From Pseudomonadales bacterium (GTDB taxonomy: Bacteria; Pseudomonadota; Gammaproteobacteria; Pseudomonadales; Azotimanducaceae), in contig JACKNX010000011.1 in the NCBI GenBank assembly GCA_024234635.1, forward strand, positions 86,885 through 150,884: a stretch of DNA of 64,000 nucleotides. Reading direction: 5' to 3'. The notes below the pieces were generated by a model, which saw nothing but the letters and a program-made list of their open reading frames with translations, did no database searches and had not been told where the DNA came from. The position numbers and the translations under genes are program-made. Positions 34,169 to 43,034 of this stretch are shown in pieces; the first letter of the stretch is position 1, and every line of letters begins with the position of its first letter.

Positions 34169-35161
34169 ATGCGGATACTGATCGTCGGTCCCGCCTGGGT
34201 GGGCGACATGGTGATGTCGCACACGCTTGTGCAGGTTCTCGGCCAACGGCATCCCGAGGCGGAAGTACACCTGCTGGCGCCTCCCGCGACGGCACCGGTG
34301 GCTCGGCGCATGCCGGACGTCGCCCGTGTGTGGGAGCTGGCGGTGGGACACGGGGAACTGGGTCTGCGACGACGGTGGCGACTGGCCCGCGCATTGCGCG
34401 ATGCCCGCTTTGCGCAGGCCATCGTGGTGCCCAACAGCTTCAAGTCCGCGCTCGTGCCCTGGCTGGCGCGCATTCCGGCGCGAATCGGCTGGCATGGCGA
34501 GCAGCGCTATGGCGTGCTTACCGATCGTCGTCGTCTTGATCCCCTGCGCACCCCCCTGCAGGTGCAGCGTTTCGCGGCGCTCGGCGTGTCGGCCCGGGAG
34601 ACCCTGCCCGAGCCCCTGCCGGTGCCCCGCCTGCGCGCGGATGAGGCGCGCGGCAGAGAGATTGCGGCGGCGTTGAAACTCCGCACCGACGGCCCCATCG
34701 CCGTGCTCTGCCCCGGGGCCGAATACGGACCGGCCAAGCGCTGGCCGGAGGCGCATTTCGCGCGTATCGCGCAACATCTGCGCGAGAACGGCGCGCACGT
34801 GTGGCTCATGGGTTCGGCTGGCGACGCGGCCGTGTGTGACCGGATCTGTGCGCTTGGCGGCGGCGACGTGGCCAATCTTGCGGGCCGGACCAGCCTTGCG
34901 GAGGCCATCGATCTGCTGTCGCTTGCTGACCGTGTGGTATGCAACGACTCCGGCCTCATGCACGTCGCGGCAGCGCTCGGTCGGCGGGTGACGGCGATTT
35001 TCGGATCCACGTCCGATGCTTTCACACCGCCGCTGTCGGCAGATGCGCATGTTGTGAGTCTGCGGTTGTCGTGCAGCCCGTGCTTCCGTCGCGAATGTCC
35101 GCTGGGGCATCTCGATTGTTTGCGTAAACTGGCGCCCGAACGGGTGATCGAGTGCTTATGA
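34169..35161 (+). CDS. waaF: LPS heptosyltransferase II
   Basis: A 330-residue GT9 glycosyltransferase that adds the second L-glycero-D-manno-heptose to the LPS inner core at the cytoplasmic face. It begins MRILIVGPAWVGDMVMSHTL, carries the ADP-heptose-binding region LCPGAEYGPAKRWPEAHFA, and has the conserved CNDSGLMHVAAALG and CSPCFRRECPLGHLDCLR motifs typical of WaaF. Its TGA overlaps the ATG of waaC (ATGA), so the two are translationally coupled. Confidence 0.96.
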   Translation: MRILIVGPAWVGDMVMSHTLVQVLGQRHPEAEVHLLAPPATAPVARRMPDVARVWELAVGHGELGLRRRWRLARALRDARFAQAIVVPNSFKSALVPWLARIPARIGWHGEQRYGVLTDRRRLDPLRTPLQVQRFAALGVSARETLPEPLPVPRLRADEARGREIAAALKLRTDGPIAVLCPGAEYGPAKRWPEAHFARIAQHLRENGAHVWLMGSAGDAAVCDRICALGGGDVANLAGRTSLAEAIDLLSLADRVVCNDSGLMHVAAALGRRVTAIFGSTSDAFTPPLSADAHVVSLRLSCSPCFRRECPLGHLDCLRKLAPERVIECL

Positions 35162-36162
35162 CGCATGCACTGCTGGTGAAAATGTCCTCGCTCGGCGATA
35201 TCGCGCATGCCCTGCCGGCAGTCACCGACGCGGCGCGTAGCGGCGTCCGCTTCGACTGGGTGGTGGAGGAAGCCTATGCGCCTTTCGTGGCGCGCCATCC
35301 GGCGGTTCGTGCGGTGCTGCCCATCGCCGAGCGACGGTGGCGACGCCATGTCGGCGCCTCGCTCGCCGAGATGCGACGGTTCCGGCAGCGCCTCACGGCG
35401 CAACGATACGACGTGGTGCTCGATTCCCAGGGGCTGTACAAGAGTGCGCTGGTGGCACGTCTGGCGCGGGGTGACCGGCGTGTCGGTTTCGGCCGTGATT
35501 CCGCCCGCGAACCATTGGCGACCCTGCTGTATGACGGTTGTTGCTCTGTCGATCGCAATCGCCATGCCATCGACCGGCAACGGGCGCTGTTTGCGCAGGT
35601 GTTCGGGTATGCGGTGCCGGAAGGGCTCAGCTACGGCCTGCCTGCCATGCCCGCCACCGCGGACCGGGTGTGCGTGTTCGTGCACGGCACGACGTGGGCC
35701 AGCAAGCGTTATCCGCTCGCCTTCTGGCGCGAACTGGCCGTGCTGGCCCGATCGGACGATTTCCGTGTTGTGGTCACGTGGGGTACCGATGAGGAGCGGG
35801 CGGTCGCCGAAGACCTGCGTAAACAGGGCGTGGAGGTATGGCCGCACATGGGACTGGCGGAGCTGATCGAGCGACTGGCCGGGGCCAGCCTGGTCATCGG
35901 CGTCGATACCGGCCTCACGCACGTGGCGGCTGCGCTGGAGGTGCCGGTCGTGGCGCTGTTCGGCAGTACGGACGCGGCGCTTACCGGTGTGCGCGGCCAT
36001 CGCGCCGTGACGCTCGCCGCGCGGAAAGACTGTGCTCCCTGCCTCCAGCAGGTCTGCCGGTTCGCCGCTGTGCCCGGCACCGACGTACAGCCGGCCTGTT
36101 ACGGCACGCTGGCGCCGCCGCGGGTATGGAGTGCCGCGCAACATCTGCTTGGGCCGGAGTGA
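35158..36162 (+). CDS. waaC: LPS heptosyltransferase I
   Basis: A 334-residue GT9 enzyme that adds the first heptose to Kdo2-lipid A. The N-terminus HALLVKMSSLGDIAHALPAV is the WaaC signature, followed by VVEEAYAPFVARHP, DSQGLYKSALVARLA, VFVHGTTWASKRYPLAFW and the sugar-nucleotide motif GVDTGLTHVAAALEVP. The ATG overlapping the waaF stop is chosen; an in-frame start six bases upstream is possible. WaaG starts three bases after its stop, so the core genes form one tight operon. Confidence 0.96.
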   Translation: MTHALLVKMSSLGDIAHALPAVTDAARSGVRFDWVVEEAYAPFVARHPAVRAVLPIAERRWRRHVGASLAEMRRFRQRLTAQRYDVVLDSQGLYKSALVARLARGDRRVGFGRDSAREPLATLLYDGCCSVDRNRHAIDRQRALFAQVFGYAVPEGLSYGLPAMPATADRVCVFVHGTTWASKRYPLAFWRELAVLARSDDFRVVVTWGTDEERAVAEDLRKQGVEVWPHMGLAELIERLAGASLVIGVDTGLTHVAAALEVPVVALFGSTDAALTGVRGHRAVTLAARKDCAPCLQQVCRFAAVPGTDVQPACYGTLAPPRVWSAAQHLLGPE

Positions 36163-36165
36163 ACG

Positions 36166-37326
36166 GTGCGCTTCGCGTTCTGCCTGTTCAAGTACTTCCC
36201 CTACGGAGGTATTCAGCGGGATCTTGTGAAGTTCCTGAACGCCTCCCGGGCGCGCGGTCATTGCGTTCGCGTCTATGTCATTACCTGGGAAGGCGCGGAG
36301 CCCGAGGGCGTCGACGTGGTGCGCATTGCCGTCTCGGCGGTCACCAATCATCGTCGCTACGAGCAGTTCGCAGCCGCCGTTGCCCGGGATCTGCAGGCCC
36401 GTCCGGTTGACCTGGTCATCGGCCTCAACAAGATGCCGGGGCTCGATGTCTATTACGCTGGCGACTCCTGTTTCGAAGAGAAGGCGCGTAACCAGCGAGG
36501 GATGTTGTATCGGCTCACGCCACGTTACCGCAGCTTTCGCGCGGCGGAACATGCCGTGTTCGACCCCGCCGCGGGCACGCGCATCCTCACCATCTCGGAT
36601 GTGTACACGCCCTTCTTCCGCATCTACTACGGAACGCCGGCGGAACGTTTCTTTCGTCTGCCGCCAGGTATCGAACGCTCGCGCGCGGCGCCGGTGGACG
36701 TGACGGAGCGTACCTGCAGACGGCGCGCGATGCGGGATGGCCTGCATGTCGGCGAAGCCGACAGACTCCTGCTGTTCATCGGCAGCGGCTTCATCAAGAA
36801 GGGGCTCGACCGCGTCCTGCTGGGCTTGAAACACCTGCCGGCGGACTTGTGCGCGAACACCCGCCTGGTGGTGGTGGGACACGACAATGCCGAACCCTTC
36901 CGACGCATGGCGCTCAGGCTTGGCGTGCAGGCGCAGGTGCAATTCTTCGACAGGGGCAGGGATGATATTCCCGATCTGCTGCTGGCCGGAGATGCGCTCG
37001 TGCTGCCGGCGTATGACGAGAATGCGGGCATGGTGATTCTTGAGGCCATGATCGCCGGCCTGCCGGTACTGGCCACGGCCAACTGCGGTTATGCGCACTA
37101 CATCAGCGATTGCGGAGGCGGTCTTGTCACGCCAGTACCCTTCACGCAGGCGCGTTTCGACAGGGATTTAGTCGAGATACTGACCAGTGCGGACAGGGCC
37201 GGGTGGCAGGCAGCCGGCCGTCAGCTTGCGCAGGATGCAACCATTTACGCGTTGGCGGAGACGGCGGTCGCCTTGTTCGAGCGGTTTGTGACGGAGCGCC
37301 GGGAGCCTTGCGAATGCGCAGGCTGA
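36166..37326 (+). CDS. waaG: LPS core glycosyltransferase WaaG (GT4)
   Basis: A 386-residue GT-B glycosyltransferase that adds the first hexose, usually glucose, to heptose II of the LPS core. It opens with RFAFCLFKYFPYGGIQRDL, a WaaG signature, contains VIGLNKMPGLDVYYAGDSCF and AEHAVFDPAAGTRIL, and ends with the donor-binding VLPAYDENAGMVILEAMIAG. The GTG start lies four bases after the waaC stop. Its 3' end overlaps the start of the double-kinase gene by 13 bases, continuing the coupling of the core genes. Confidence 0.95.
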   Translation: MRFAFCLFKYFPYGGIQRDLVKFLNASRARGHCVRVYVITWEGAEPEGVDVVRIAVSAVTNHRRYEQFAAAVARDLQARPVDLVIGLNKMPGLDVYYAGDSCFEEKARNQRGMLYRLTPRYRSFRAAEHAVFDPAAGTRILTISDVYTPFFRIYYGTPAERFFRLPPGIERSRAAPVDVTERTCRRRAMRDGLHVGEADRLLLFIGSGFIKKGLDRVLLGLKHLPADLCANTRLVVVGHDNAEPFRRMALRLGVQAQVQFFDRGRDDIPDLLLAGDALVLPAYDENAGMVILEAMIAGLPVLATANCGYAHYISDCGGGLVTPVPFTQARFDRDLVEILTSADRAGWQAAGRQLAQDATIYALAETAVALFERFVTERREPCECAG

Positions 37327-38660
37327 CCATAGACGTACTGGCAGCAGCGGATCATGCGCTGATTGCGCCGTTCAGCCTGGTTCTGGACGACGGCACCTTC
37401 GAGGTGGTGGAGATCCTGCGCAATCTGCCGGGACGCCGCCTTACGGTGGGCGTGTGCGGCGCCGGCGGTACGCCGGGGGTGCTCAAGGTGTTCTACGGGA
37501 CGCGTGCGCGTCGCGACTTCCAGCGTGCACGGCGAGGGTTGCAGGCGCTGGCGTCCGCCAGCGTGCCCACCGTGGAAATTGCGGCGCAGGGCCGTGGCGA
37601 TGTGCCCTGGCTGCTGTTCCCCCGGCTGCCCGGCGTCACCGCGCCCGCCTCTGCCGACTGTGCGCAACTGGCCGCCATGCTGGGCCGGCTGCATCACGCC
37701 GGCTTCAGTCACGGAGATCTGCATCTTGGTAATTTCCTGCGTACGCCGGGGGGCGAACTCCTGGCAATCGATGCCGATACCGTGGTGCCGCGGGTATTGT
37801 CGCGGCGGGCGGGCTACCGGGAGCTGGCAGTCCTGCTCGCGCAATACCCGATTCCCCAGACGCCGGAACTCGACCCCGTGGCGGCCGCCTATCTGCGCGG
37901 CCGCGCTTTACCCGACGGCGCGCTGACGACACGTACGCTGCACAGGCTGCTGCGCCAGGCGCGGGCAAAACGTGTTGAGCACTACCTGCGCAAGACACTG
38001 CGTTCGTGCTCGCTTTTCGAACGTCGTGAGGAGCAGGGGCAACGACTGCTGCTGCGGCGGGAGGTGGCGTCCCTTGTCGAGGTCTTCGCCCGTGATCCCG
38101 AGCGCTACTTCGGCGAATCCGCCGTTTTCCTGAAACGCGGCAACAGCGCTACGGTGGTGAAACTGAATATCCAGGGCGTGCCGCTGGTCGCCAAGCGCTA
38201 TAACCTGCCGACGGTGTGGCACCGGTTGCGTCGACTGCTGCGACCGCGCGCCCGCTTTGCGTGGCGCAACGCGCTGCGACTGGCGTTCCTGGGTATCCCC
38301 ACGGCGTTGCCGCTCGGGCTGCTCGAGACCGGAAGCCGCGGGAATCCGGGGCCTGCCTATCTGCTGATGGAACAACTGCGGGGTAAGGACCTCGCCACGC
38401 TTACGGCGAGCGGCTCCATTGACGGCATCACGGTGAAGGAGGTGGCGGACATTCTCGGCTGGCTGAGGGAGGCGGAGCTCCTCCACGGCGACCTCAAGTC
38501 CACCAACCTGCTGCTGGACGAAGGCAGGCTGCACCTCATCGACGTCGACGCGGTGCGCCGGGCCCCAGGCGGACATCGCAGGGATCGTCAGCGTCTTCTG
38601 GCCAACTGGTCGCCGGACTCGGAGATCGTGCGTCGGCTTGCGGCGGCAATTCCGCCGTGA
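37314..38660 (+). CDS. Fused double LPS core kinase (two WaaP/RIO-like domains)
   Basis: A 448-residue protein with two kinase-like domains in tandem. Domain 1 (about 1-205) has Lys58 in VLKVFYG, catalytic HGDLHLGN (133-140) and IDAD (152-155). Domain 2 (about 225-448) has Lys294 in LVAKRYN, HGDLKSTN (391-398) and IDVD (409-412). Both therefore keep the Lys, catalytic Asp, Asn and metal Asp of protein-kinase-like folds. In Pseudomonas, from memory, several separate kinase genes follow waaG and phosphorylate core heptoses, which is essential for a tight outer membrane. Here two appear joined. The ATG at 37314 overlaps waaG by 13 bases; a longer upstream frame lacks family features. Which heptose positions are used is unknown. 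Confidence 0.85.
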   Translation: MRRLTIDVLAAADHALIAPFSLVLDDGTFEVVEILRNLPGRRLTVGVCGAGGTPGVLKVFYGTRARRDFQRARRGLQALASASVPTVEIAAQGRGDVPWLLFPRLPGVTAPASADCAQLAAMLGRLHHAGFSHGDLHLGNFLRTPGGELLAIDADTVVPRVLSRRAGYRELAVLLAQYPIPQTPELDPVAAAYLRGRALPDGALTTRTLHRLLRQARAKRVEHYLRKTLRSCSLFERREEQGQRLLLRREVASLVEVFARDPERYFGESAVFLKRGNSATVVKLNIQGVPLVAKRYNLPTVWHRLRRLLRPRARFAWRNALRLAFLGIPTALPLGLLETGSRGNPGPAYLLMEQLRGKDLATLTASGSIDGITVKEVADILGWLREAELLHGDLKSTNLLLDEGRLHLIDVDAVRRAPGGHRRDRQRLLANWSPDSEIVRRLAAAIPP

Positions 38661-38769
38661 GCCGGCCATGCCCCGGGCTGCGTGCTGTGTGCCCCGTGGT
38701 GTTCATGCGAACATGCGCGACCTATCCGGTAGCTGCCGACCGTCCCCCGGGTCAACGGAGTCCGTCGCC

Positions 38770-40248
38770 ATGAAAAAAACAGGCCTTGTTGTCGTCGTCA
38801 TTCTCCTGGTGCTGGGTGGGGCGATGAGCATTCGCGCCATGCAGCACACTCCGGATGCGTCGGCGCGCGTCGAGCGTGTGAACGTGGCGGTCGATGCGGA
38901 CATCGCCGCCCGCCACCTGGGAGAAGCCATCCGCTTCCGCACCGTGTCCTATCAGAATGAGGCGGACATGGCGGTGGATCAGTTCGAGGGGTTCATCGCC
39001 TGGGTGAAACGCACCTATCCGGAAGTGCAGGCCGCCATGACGTTGACGATGGCCGGCCAGTACACCCTCCTGTACCGCTGGGAGGGCAGCGATCCGACGC
39101 TTGCGCCCATCCTGGTAACCGGACACTACGACGTGGTGCCGGTCATTCCCGGTACGGAAGCGCGCTGGTCGCAGCCACCGTTTGCCGGCAACGTGTCGAA
39201 CGGCATGATCTACGGCCGCGGTGCGCTCGATGACAAGAGTGCGGTGGTCGCCCAGCTCGAAGCCGCCACCGTGCTGCTGCGCGACGGCTACCGGCCGGCG
39301 CGCACGGTGTATTTCAGCTTTGGTCATGACGAGGAAGTGAGCGGCACTCGTGGCGCGGCGGCGGTGGTCGACATCCTTCGTGGCCAGGGTGTGCAGCTGG
39401 CCTGGACGCTCGACGAAGGATCGTTCCTGTTCGATGGCATGTTTCCGGGTGTGACAACGCTGCTGGCGCCTATCAACGTCGCCGAGAAGGGGTATCTGAC
39501 GCTGGATATCGTTGCCTCCTCCGAAGGCGGCCACTCGTCCATGCCACCCGTGCATACCGCCGCGGGTCACCTGGCCCAGGCCATCAGCGCGCTGGAAGAC
39601 AATCCGGTACCCGGCGGTCTGGATGGCCTGAGCGGTGCGATGTTCGATACCGCCAGCCGGTACATGGATTTCGGCTACCGGTTGGCATTTGCCAATCGTT
39701 GGGCGTTCGGCAGTGTCCTGGAGAATCAGCTGTCGCGGGTACCTTTTGGTAACGCCATGCTGCGCACCACCACCGCCACCACCATGCTCAGTGGCAGCGT
39801 GAAGGAAAACGTGCTGCCCATCGAGGCGGTGGCGACGGTCAACTTCAGGTTGCATCCGCGTGACAGCGTCGAGGATATCGTCAGCTACGTGAAAGGTCTG
39901 GTTGAAAACGAGCACGTGAAAGTGCGCCCGAAGGAGGGCGGGAATGCGGCGTCGCCGGTATCCGACTGGCAGGGGCCGGGCTATGCCAGCATCGGTCAGG
40001 CGGTGCGCGAGGTCTACGGCGACGTAGGTGTGATGCCGGGCATCATGGTGGCGGCATCCGATTCCCGGCACTACGGACAGATCGCGGATGACGCCTACCG
40101 GTTCAACCCCATGGTTGTCACACAGGAAGACATGACCGGATTTCATGGGACGGACGAGAAGCTGGCCGTCGACACGCTGGCGCAGGGCGTGCGTACGTAC
40201 GTGCGGATTCTCAGGCACGGCGGCGGCAACGGTGTCGGGCAGGAGTAG
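38770..40248 (+). CDS. M20 metallopeptidase, PM20D1/carboxypeptidase S-like
   Basis: A 492-residue M20-family zinc hydrolase with an N-terminal membrane anchor or signal (GLVVVVILLVLGGAMS). The zinc ligands lie in TGHYDVVPV and GRGALDDKSAVVAQLEA, the catalytic Glu in FGHDEEVSGTRGA, and the long lid domain plus ASDSRHYGQIADDAYRF near the end fit the PM20D1/carboxypeptidase S subgroup, which cleaves or forms N-acyl amino acids or trims C-terminal glycine. The start at 38770 is chosen because the signal sequence begins there. It sits inside the LPS core cluster, where no obvious role in core synthesis is known. Confidence 0.9.
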   Translation: MKKTGLVVVVILLVLGGAMSIRAMQHTPDASARVERVNVAVDADIAARHLGEAIRFRTVSYQNEADMAVDQFEGFIAWVKRTYPEVQAAMTLTMAGQYTLLYRWEGSDPTLAPILVTGHYDVVPVIPGTEARWSQPPFAGNVSNGMIYGRGALDDKSAVVAQLEAATVLLRDGYRPARTVYFSFGHDEEVSGTRGAAAVVDILRGQGVQLAWTLDEGSFLFDGMFPGVTTLLAPINVAEKGYLTLDIVASSEGGHSSMPPVHTAAGHLAQAISALEDNPVPGGLDGLSGAMFDTASRYMDFGYRLAFANRWAFGSVLENQLSRVPFGNAMLRTTTATTMLSGSVKENVLPIEAVATVNFRLHPRDSVEDIVSYVKGLVENEHVKVRPKEGGNAASPVSDWQGPGYASIGQAVREVYGDVGVMPGIMVAASDSRHYGQIADDAYRFNPMVVTQEDMTGFHGTDEKLAVDTLAQGVRTYVRILRHGGGNGVGQE

Positions 40249-40254
40249 CGCGGC

Positions 40255-41985
40255 GTGATCATCCTCGGTTTGTCGGGCGCGCTCGGTCATGACCCGTCGG
40301 CGGCGCTGATCGCTGATGGGGAAATCGTTGCCGCCGCGGAAGAGGAGCGGTTCCTGCGTGACAAGCACGCCAAAGGCAGGCTACCGCTGCATGCGGCCCG
40401 GTACTGTCTGGCCGAAGCCGGAATCCAGGCCGGGGACGTGGATGTGGTGGCCTTTCCCTACGCGCCCATCTCCCTGTTCCGCCCGGATCGATGGCACTAC
40501 GCCCGTCGTTACTGGTATGCGCCGGATCGGGCGCTGGATGCGCTGTTCAATGGCAATCGCCGGTATCGCCGCAATCGACGGCGGGTGCTTGCGCTGGGTG
40601 ACGAGCTCGGCATCAGCTGGCAGCGCACGCGTTTTCAGCCGGTGGAACATCATCTGGCGCATGCATCCAGCGCATATCACCTCTCCGGGTTCGAGGCGCC
40701 TGCGGCGATACTTGGCGTGGACGGCAAAGGCGAATACGCCACGACCTTCTTCGGGATCGGTGAAAAGGGCCGCATTCGTCGCCTGCACGAATACTACGAT
40801 CCCGATTCGCTTGCCGGCGCCTATGGCGCCATCACCGAATACCTCGGCTTCGAAATGCTCGATGGTGAGTACAAAGTCATGGGCATGGCGCCCTATGGCG
40901 ATGCGACGCGCTATGACCTCAGTCGCATTCTGCCAAGGACGTCCAGCGGCTTTCGCGTTGACTCGCGACTGGTGAACACGGTTGGCTGGCGGCGCTACCG
41001 GGAGGGGGGCAAAGGCTTTTTTTTTGGTCCGGGTCTGGTGGAATGGCTGGGACCCAGGCGACAGGGCGATGCCGCGGACGAACCTTATATCCATATCGCC
41101 GCGGCGATGCAGGCGCTGTTCGAGGAACGCGTACTGGAATTGCTGGAGCGTCATCTCGGCGGTGTGTTGCGTGAAACCGGTCTGCTGGCGTACGCCGGTG
41201 GCGGTGCGCTCAACGTCAAGCTCAACCAGCGTATCGTGGCGTTGCCGCATCTGCGGGAACTGTTCGTGCAACCCGCTTCCGGCGACTCCGGAACGGCGCT
41301 CGGTGCCGCCAGCTTCGTCGCCGCGCAGGCTGGCGAGTGTCCGCCGCGCATGCGCCATGCGTATCTCGGGCCGGCGTTTGGTGACGCGGCGATCGAAGCC
41401 GCCGTCGCGCGGCGGGCTGACAAGGTCGCGTCAACACGCGTTAGCGATATTGTCAGTACGACCGCGGACCTGCTTGCGGCGGGGCATCCGGTGGCCTGGT
41501 TTCAGGGCCGCATGGAGTTCGGTCCGCGTGCGCTGGGCAACCGGTCCATCCTCGGTTGTCCTTCGGTGCCGGGTGTCGCCGACCGCATCAATGCGCAGAT
41601 CAAGTTCCGCGAACGCTGGCGGCCCTTCTGCCCCAGTATCCTCGACCGGGTGGCGCGCGAGATCATCGGCACGGATCATCCCGCACCCTACATGACCATC
41701 ACCTTCGATGTGGCGCCGGAGTGGAAGACGCGGATTCCGGAGGTGGTGCACGAGGATGGCACGGCGCGGGTGCAGATCGTGGAGCGCGATACCAATCCGC
41801 GATACTACGCACTGCTTGAGGCCATGGAAGCGCGTACCGGCAACGCGGTGGTGCTCAACACATCGCTCAACCGGCGCGGCGAAGCCATGGTCTGTTCGCC
41901 GGATGACGCACTGGCGATGTTCCTCGGCTGCGACCTGGAGTATCTGGTGCTGGGGGACTACCTGGTTACCCGCAAGCCGTCGTGA
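40255..41985 (+). CDS. Carbamoyltransferase (NodU/CmcH family), likely LPS core modifying
   Basis: A 576-residue O-carbamoyltransferase that moves the carbamoyl group from carbamoyl phosphate, through carbamoyl-AMP, to a sugar hydroxyl. The N-terminal Kae1-like domain starts LGLSGALGHDPSAALIADGE and holds the metal His pair in VEHHLAHASSAYHLSGF. The YrdC-like C-terminal part has WFQGRMEFGPRALGNRSIL and FRERWRPFCPSIL. P. aeruginosa carries a related gene at the same place, which carbamoylates a core heptose (from memory). A run of nine T bases lies in the coding frame at 41017-41025. The downstream glycosyltransferase overlaps it by four bases. Confidence 0.94.
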   Translation: MIILGLSGALGHDPSAALIADGEIVAAAEEERFLRDKHAKGRLPLHAARYCLAEAGIQAGDVDVVAFPYAPISLFRPDRWHYARRYWYAPDRALDALFNGNRRYRRNRRRVLALGDELGISWQRTRFQPVEHHLAHASSAYHLSGFEAPAAILGVDGKGEYATTFFGIGEKGRIRRLHEYYDPDSLAGAYGAITEYLGFEMLDGEYKVMGMAPYGDATRYDLSRILPRTSSGFRVDSRLVNTVGWRRYREGGKGFFFGPGLVEWLGPRRQGDAADEPYIHIAAAMQALFEERVLELLERHLGGVLRETGLLAYAGGGALNVKLNQRIVALPHLRELFVQPASGDSGTALGAASFVAAQAGECPPRMRHAYLGPAFGDAAIEAAVARRADKVASTRVSDIVSTTADLLAAGHPVAWFQGRMEFGPRALGNRSILGCPSVPGVADRINAQIKFRERWRPFCPSILDRVAREIIGTDHPAPYMTITFDVAPEWKTRIPEVVHEDGTARVQIVERDTNPRYYALLEAMEARTGNAVVLNTSLNRRGEAMVCSPDDALAMFLGCDLEYLVLGDYLVTRKPS

Positions 41986-43031
41986 CAGTCAGCGTCCTGC
42001 AGATCTGTCCGCATGACGATCCGCCGTTCGCGGATCTGTGTCACGTGTATCGTCTGGCTGTCGAGTCGCTGGGTTGTACCTGCACCACGGTCATTCTGGG
42101 CAGGGCTTCGGGTGATGCGGTGCAAGACGCGATCTACCTCGGCCAACCGGATCTGTCGAAAGACCGGCAGGTGGTGCAGGCGTTGCACGCGGCGCTCAAG
42201 GGAGAGTTTGCGTTGGCCATCTGCCACCGGTACCGGGCCTGGCGCACGCTGGCGAAAAGCCGGGTCGATGTGACTCACCGTATTGTGGTGGCGCATGAGT
42301 TCGGCTTTTTCTCCCGGGCCATACGCCGCTGGCATGCGCGTTTCGCGTCGCGAACCCTGTTTGCCGGTGTGTCGGAAGCCGTGACGGTGGAACTCGCCGC
42401 GGTGGCGCGACAGGCAGTGACGCTGCCCAATGCCCTCGACGTCGAGGCGATGGGGCGGGAACTGCTCTCTGCAAAGGCGGCGCTTTCTGAACTCGGCTTG
42501 ACCGAAGGCCCCCTGACGCTTGGCGTCATCGGTCGCCTGCACGCGAAGAAGCAGCCGGCACTTGCCCGCGATGGCTTCCTGGCTGCGAATCTGCCGGACA
42601 GCCGCATCGTATTCGTGGGCGACGGCGAACTCGCACCGGGGTTGCGGGTGGACGACAGCCGGGTCATCTTCGCCGGTTTTGTACCGCGTGCGCGCCGCCT
42701 GCTGCGTGCGTTTGATGCGGTGCTGCTGACCACCGGTGGCGTGGAGGCGTTCGGTATGGCGGCGCTCGAAGCCATGGCCGCGGGCGTACCGGTCATCTGC
42801 CAGCGCGTCTCCGGGCCGCTGGAGGTGCTGGGCGAACATGGCATCTACTATGACGAAGCCACGCCTGCCGACGTGGCGCGCGCGATACACCGGTTTGCAG
42901 GCGATTGCGATTCGACAGGCGCGCGGGCCCGAGCGATGCTGACACGCACGCAGGCGAAATTTTCGGTACCGGCGCTGGCGCGCCACCTGGCGACGCTGCC
43001 GGGAATTCCATCGATCGGAAAAGGAGAATGA
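41982..43031 (+). CDS. LPS core glycosyltransferase (GT4 family)
   Basis: A 349-residue GT-B glycosyltransferase. The N-terminal half (SVLQICPHDDPPFADLCHVY) holds the acceptor domain. The C-terminal half has GVIGRLHAKKQPALARDGFL, VFVGDGELAPGL and the donor-binding VEAFGMAALEAMAAGVPVIC with its EX7E arrangement. The GTG overlaps the carbamoyltransferase stop by four bases. By position it matches the Pseudomonas glycosyltransferase that follows the carbamoyltransferase, so LPS core is the likely acceptor. Donor and linkage are unknown. Confidence 0.88.
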   Translation: MTVSVLQICPHDDPPFADLCHVYRLAVESLGCTCTTVILGRASGDAVQDAIYLGQPDLSKDRQVVQALHAALKGEFALAICHRYRAWRTLAKSRVDVTHRIVVAHEFGFFSRAIRRWHARFASRTLFAGVSEAVTVELAAVARQAVTLPNALDVEAMGRELLSAKAALSELGLTEGPLTLGVIGRLHAKKQPALARDGFLAANLPDSRIVFVGDGELAPGLRVDDSRVIFAGFVPRARRLLRAFDAVLLTTGGVEAFGMAALEAMAAGVPVICQRVSGPLEVLGEHGIYYDEATPADVARAIHRFAGDCDSTGARARAMLTRTQAKFSVPALARHLATLPGIPSIGKGE

Positions 43032-43034
43032 ACC

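Noticed and set aside
33116..35110. 664-codon minus-strand frame opposite ilvE and waaF
   Set aside because: Shadow of two conserved enzymes; composition is that of reverse-complement GC-rich code.
34507..37098. 863-codon minus-strand frame opposite waaF, waaC and waaG
   Set aside because: Antisense shadow of three well-supported LPS genes; no recognisable motif.
38752..40368. 538-codon minus-strand frame opposite the M20 peptidase
   Set aside because: The plus-strand peptidase has a signal sequence and zinc motifs; the minus frame has none.
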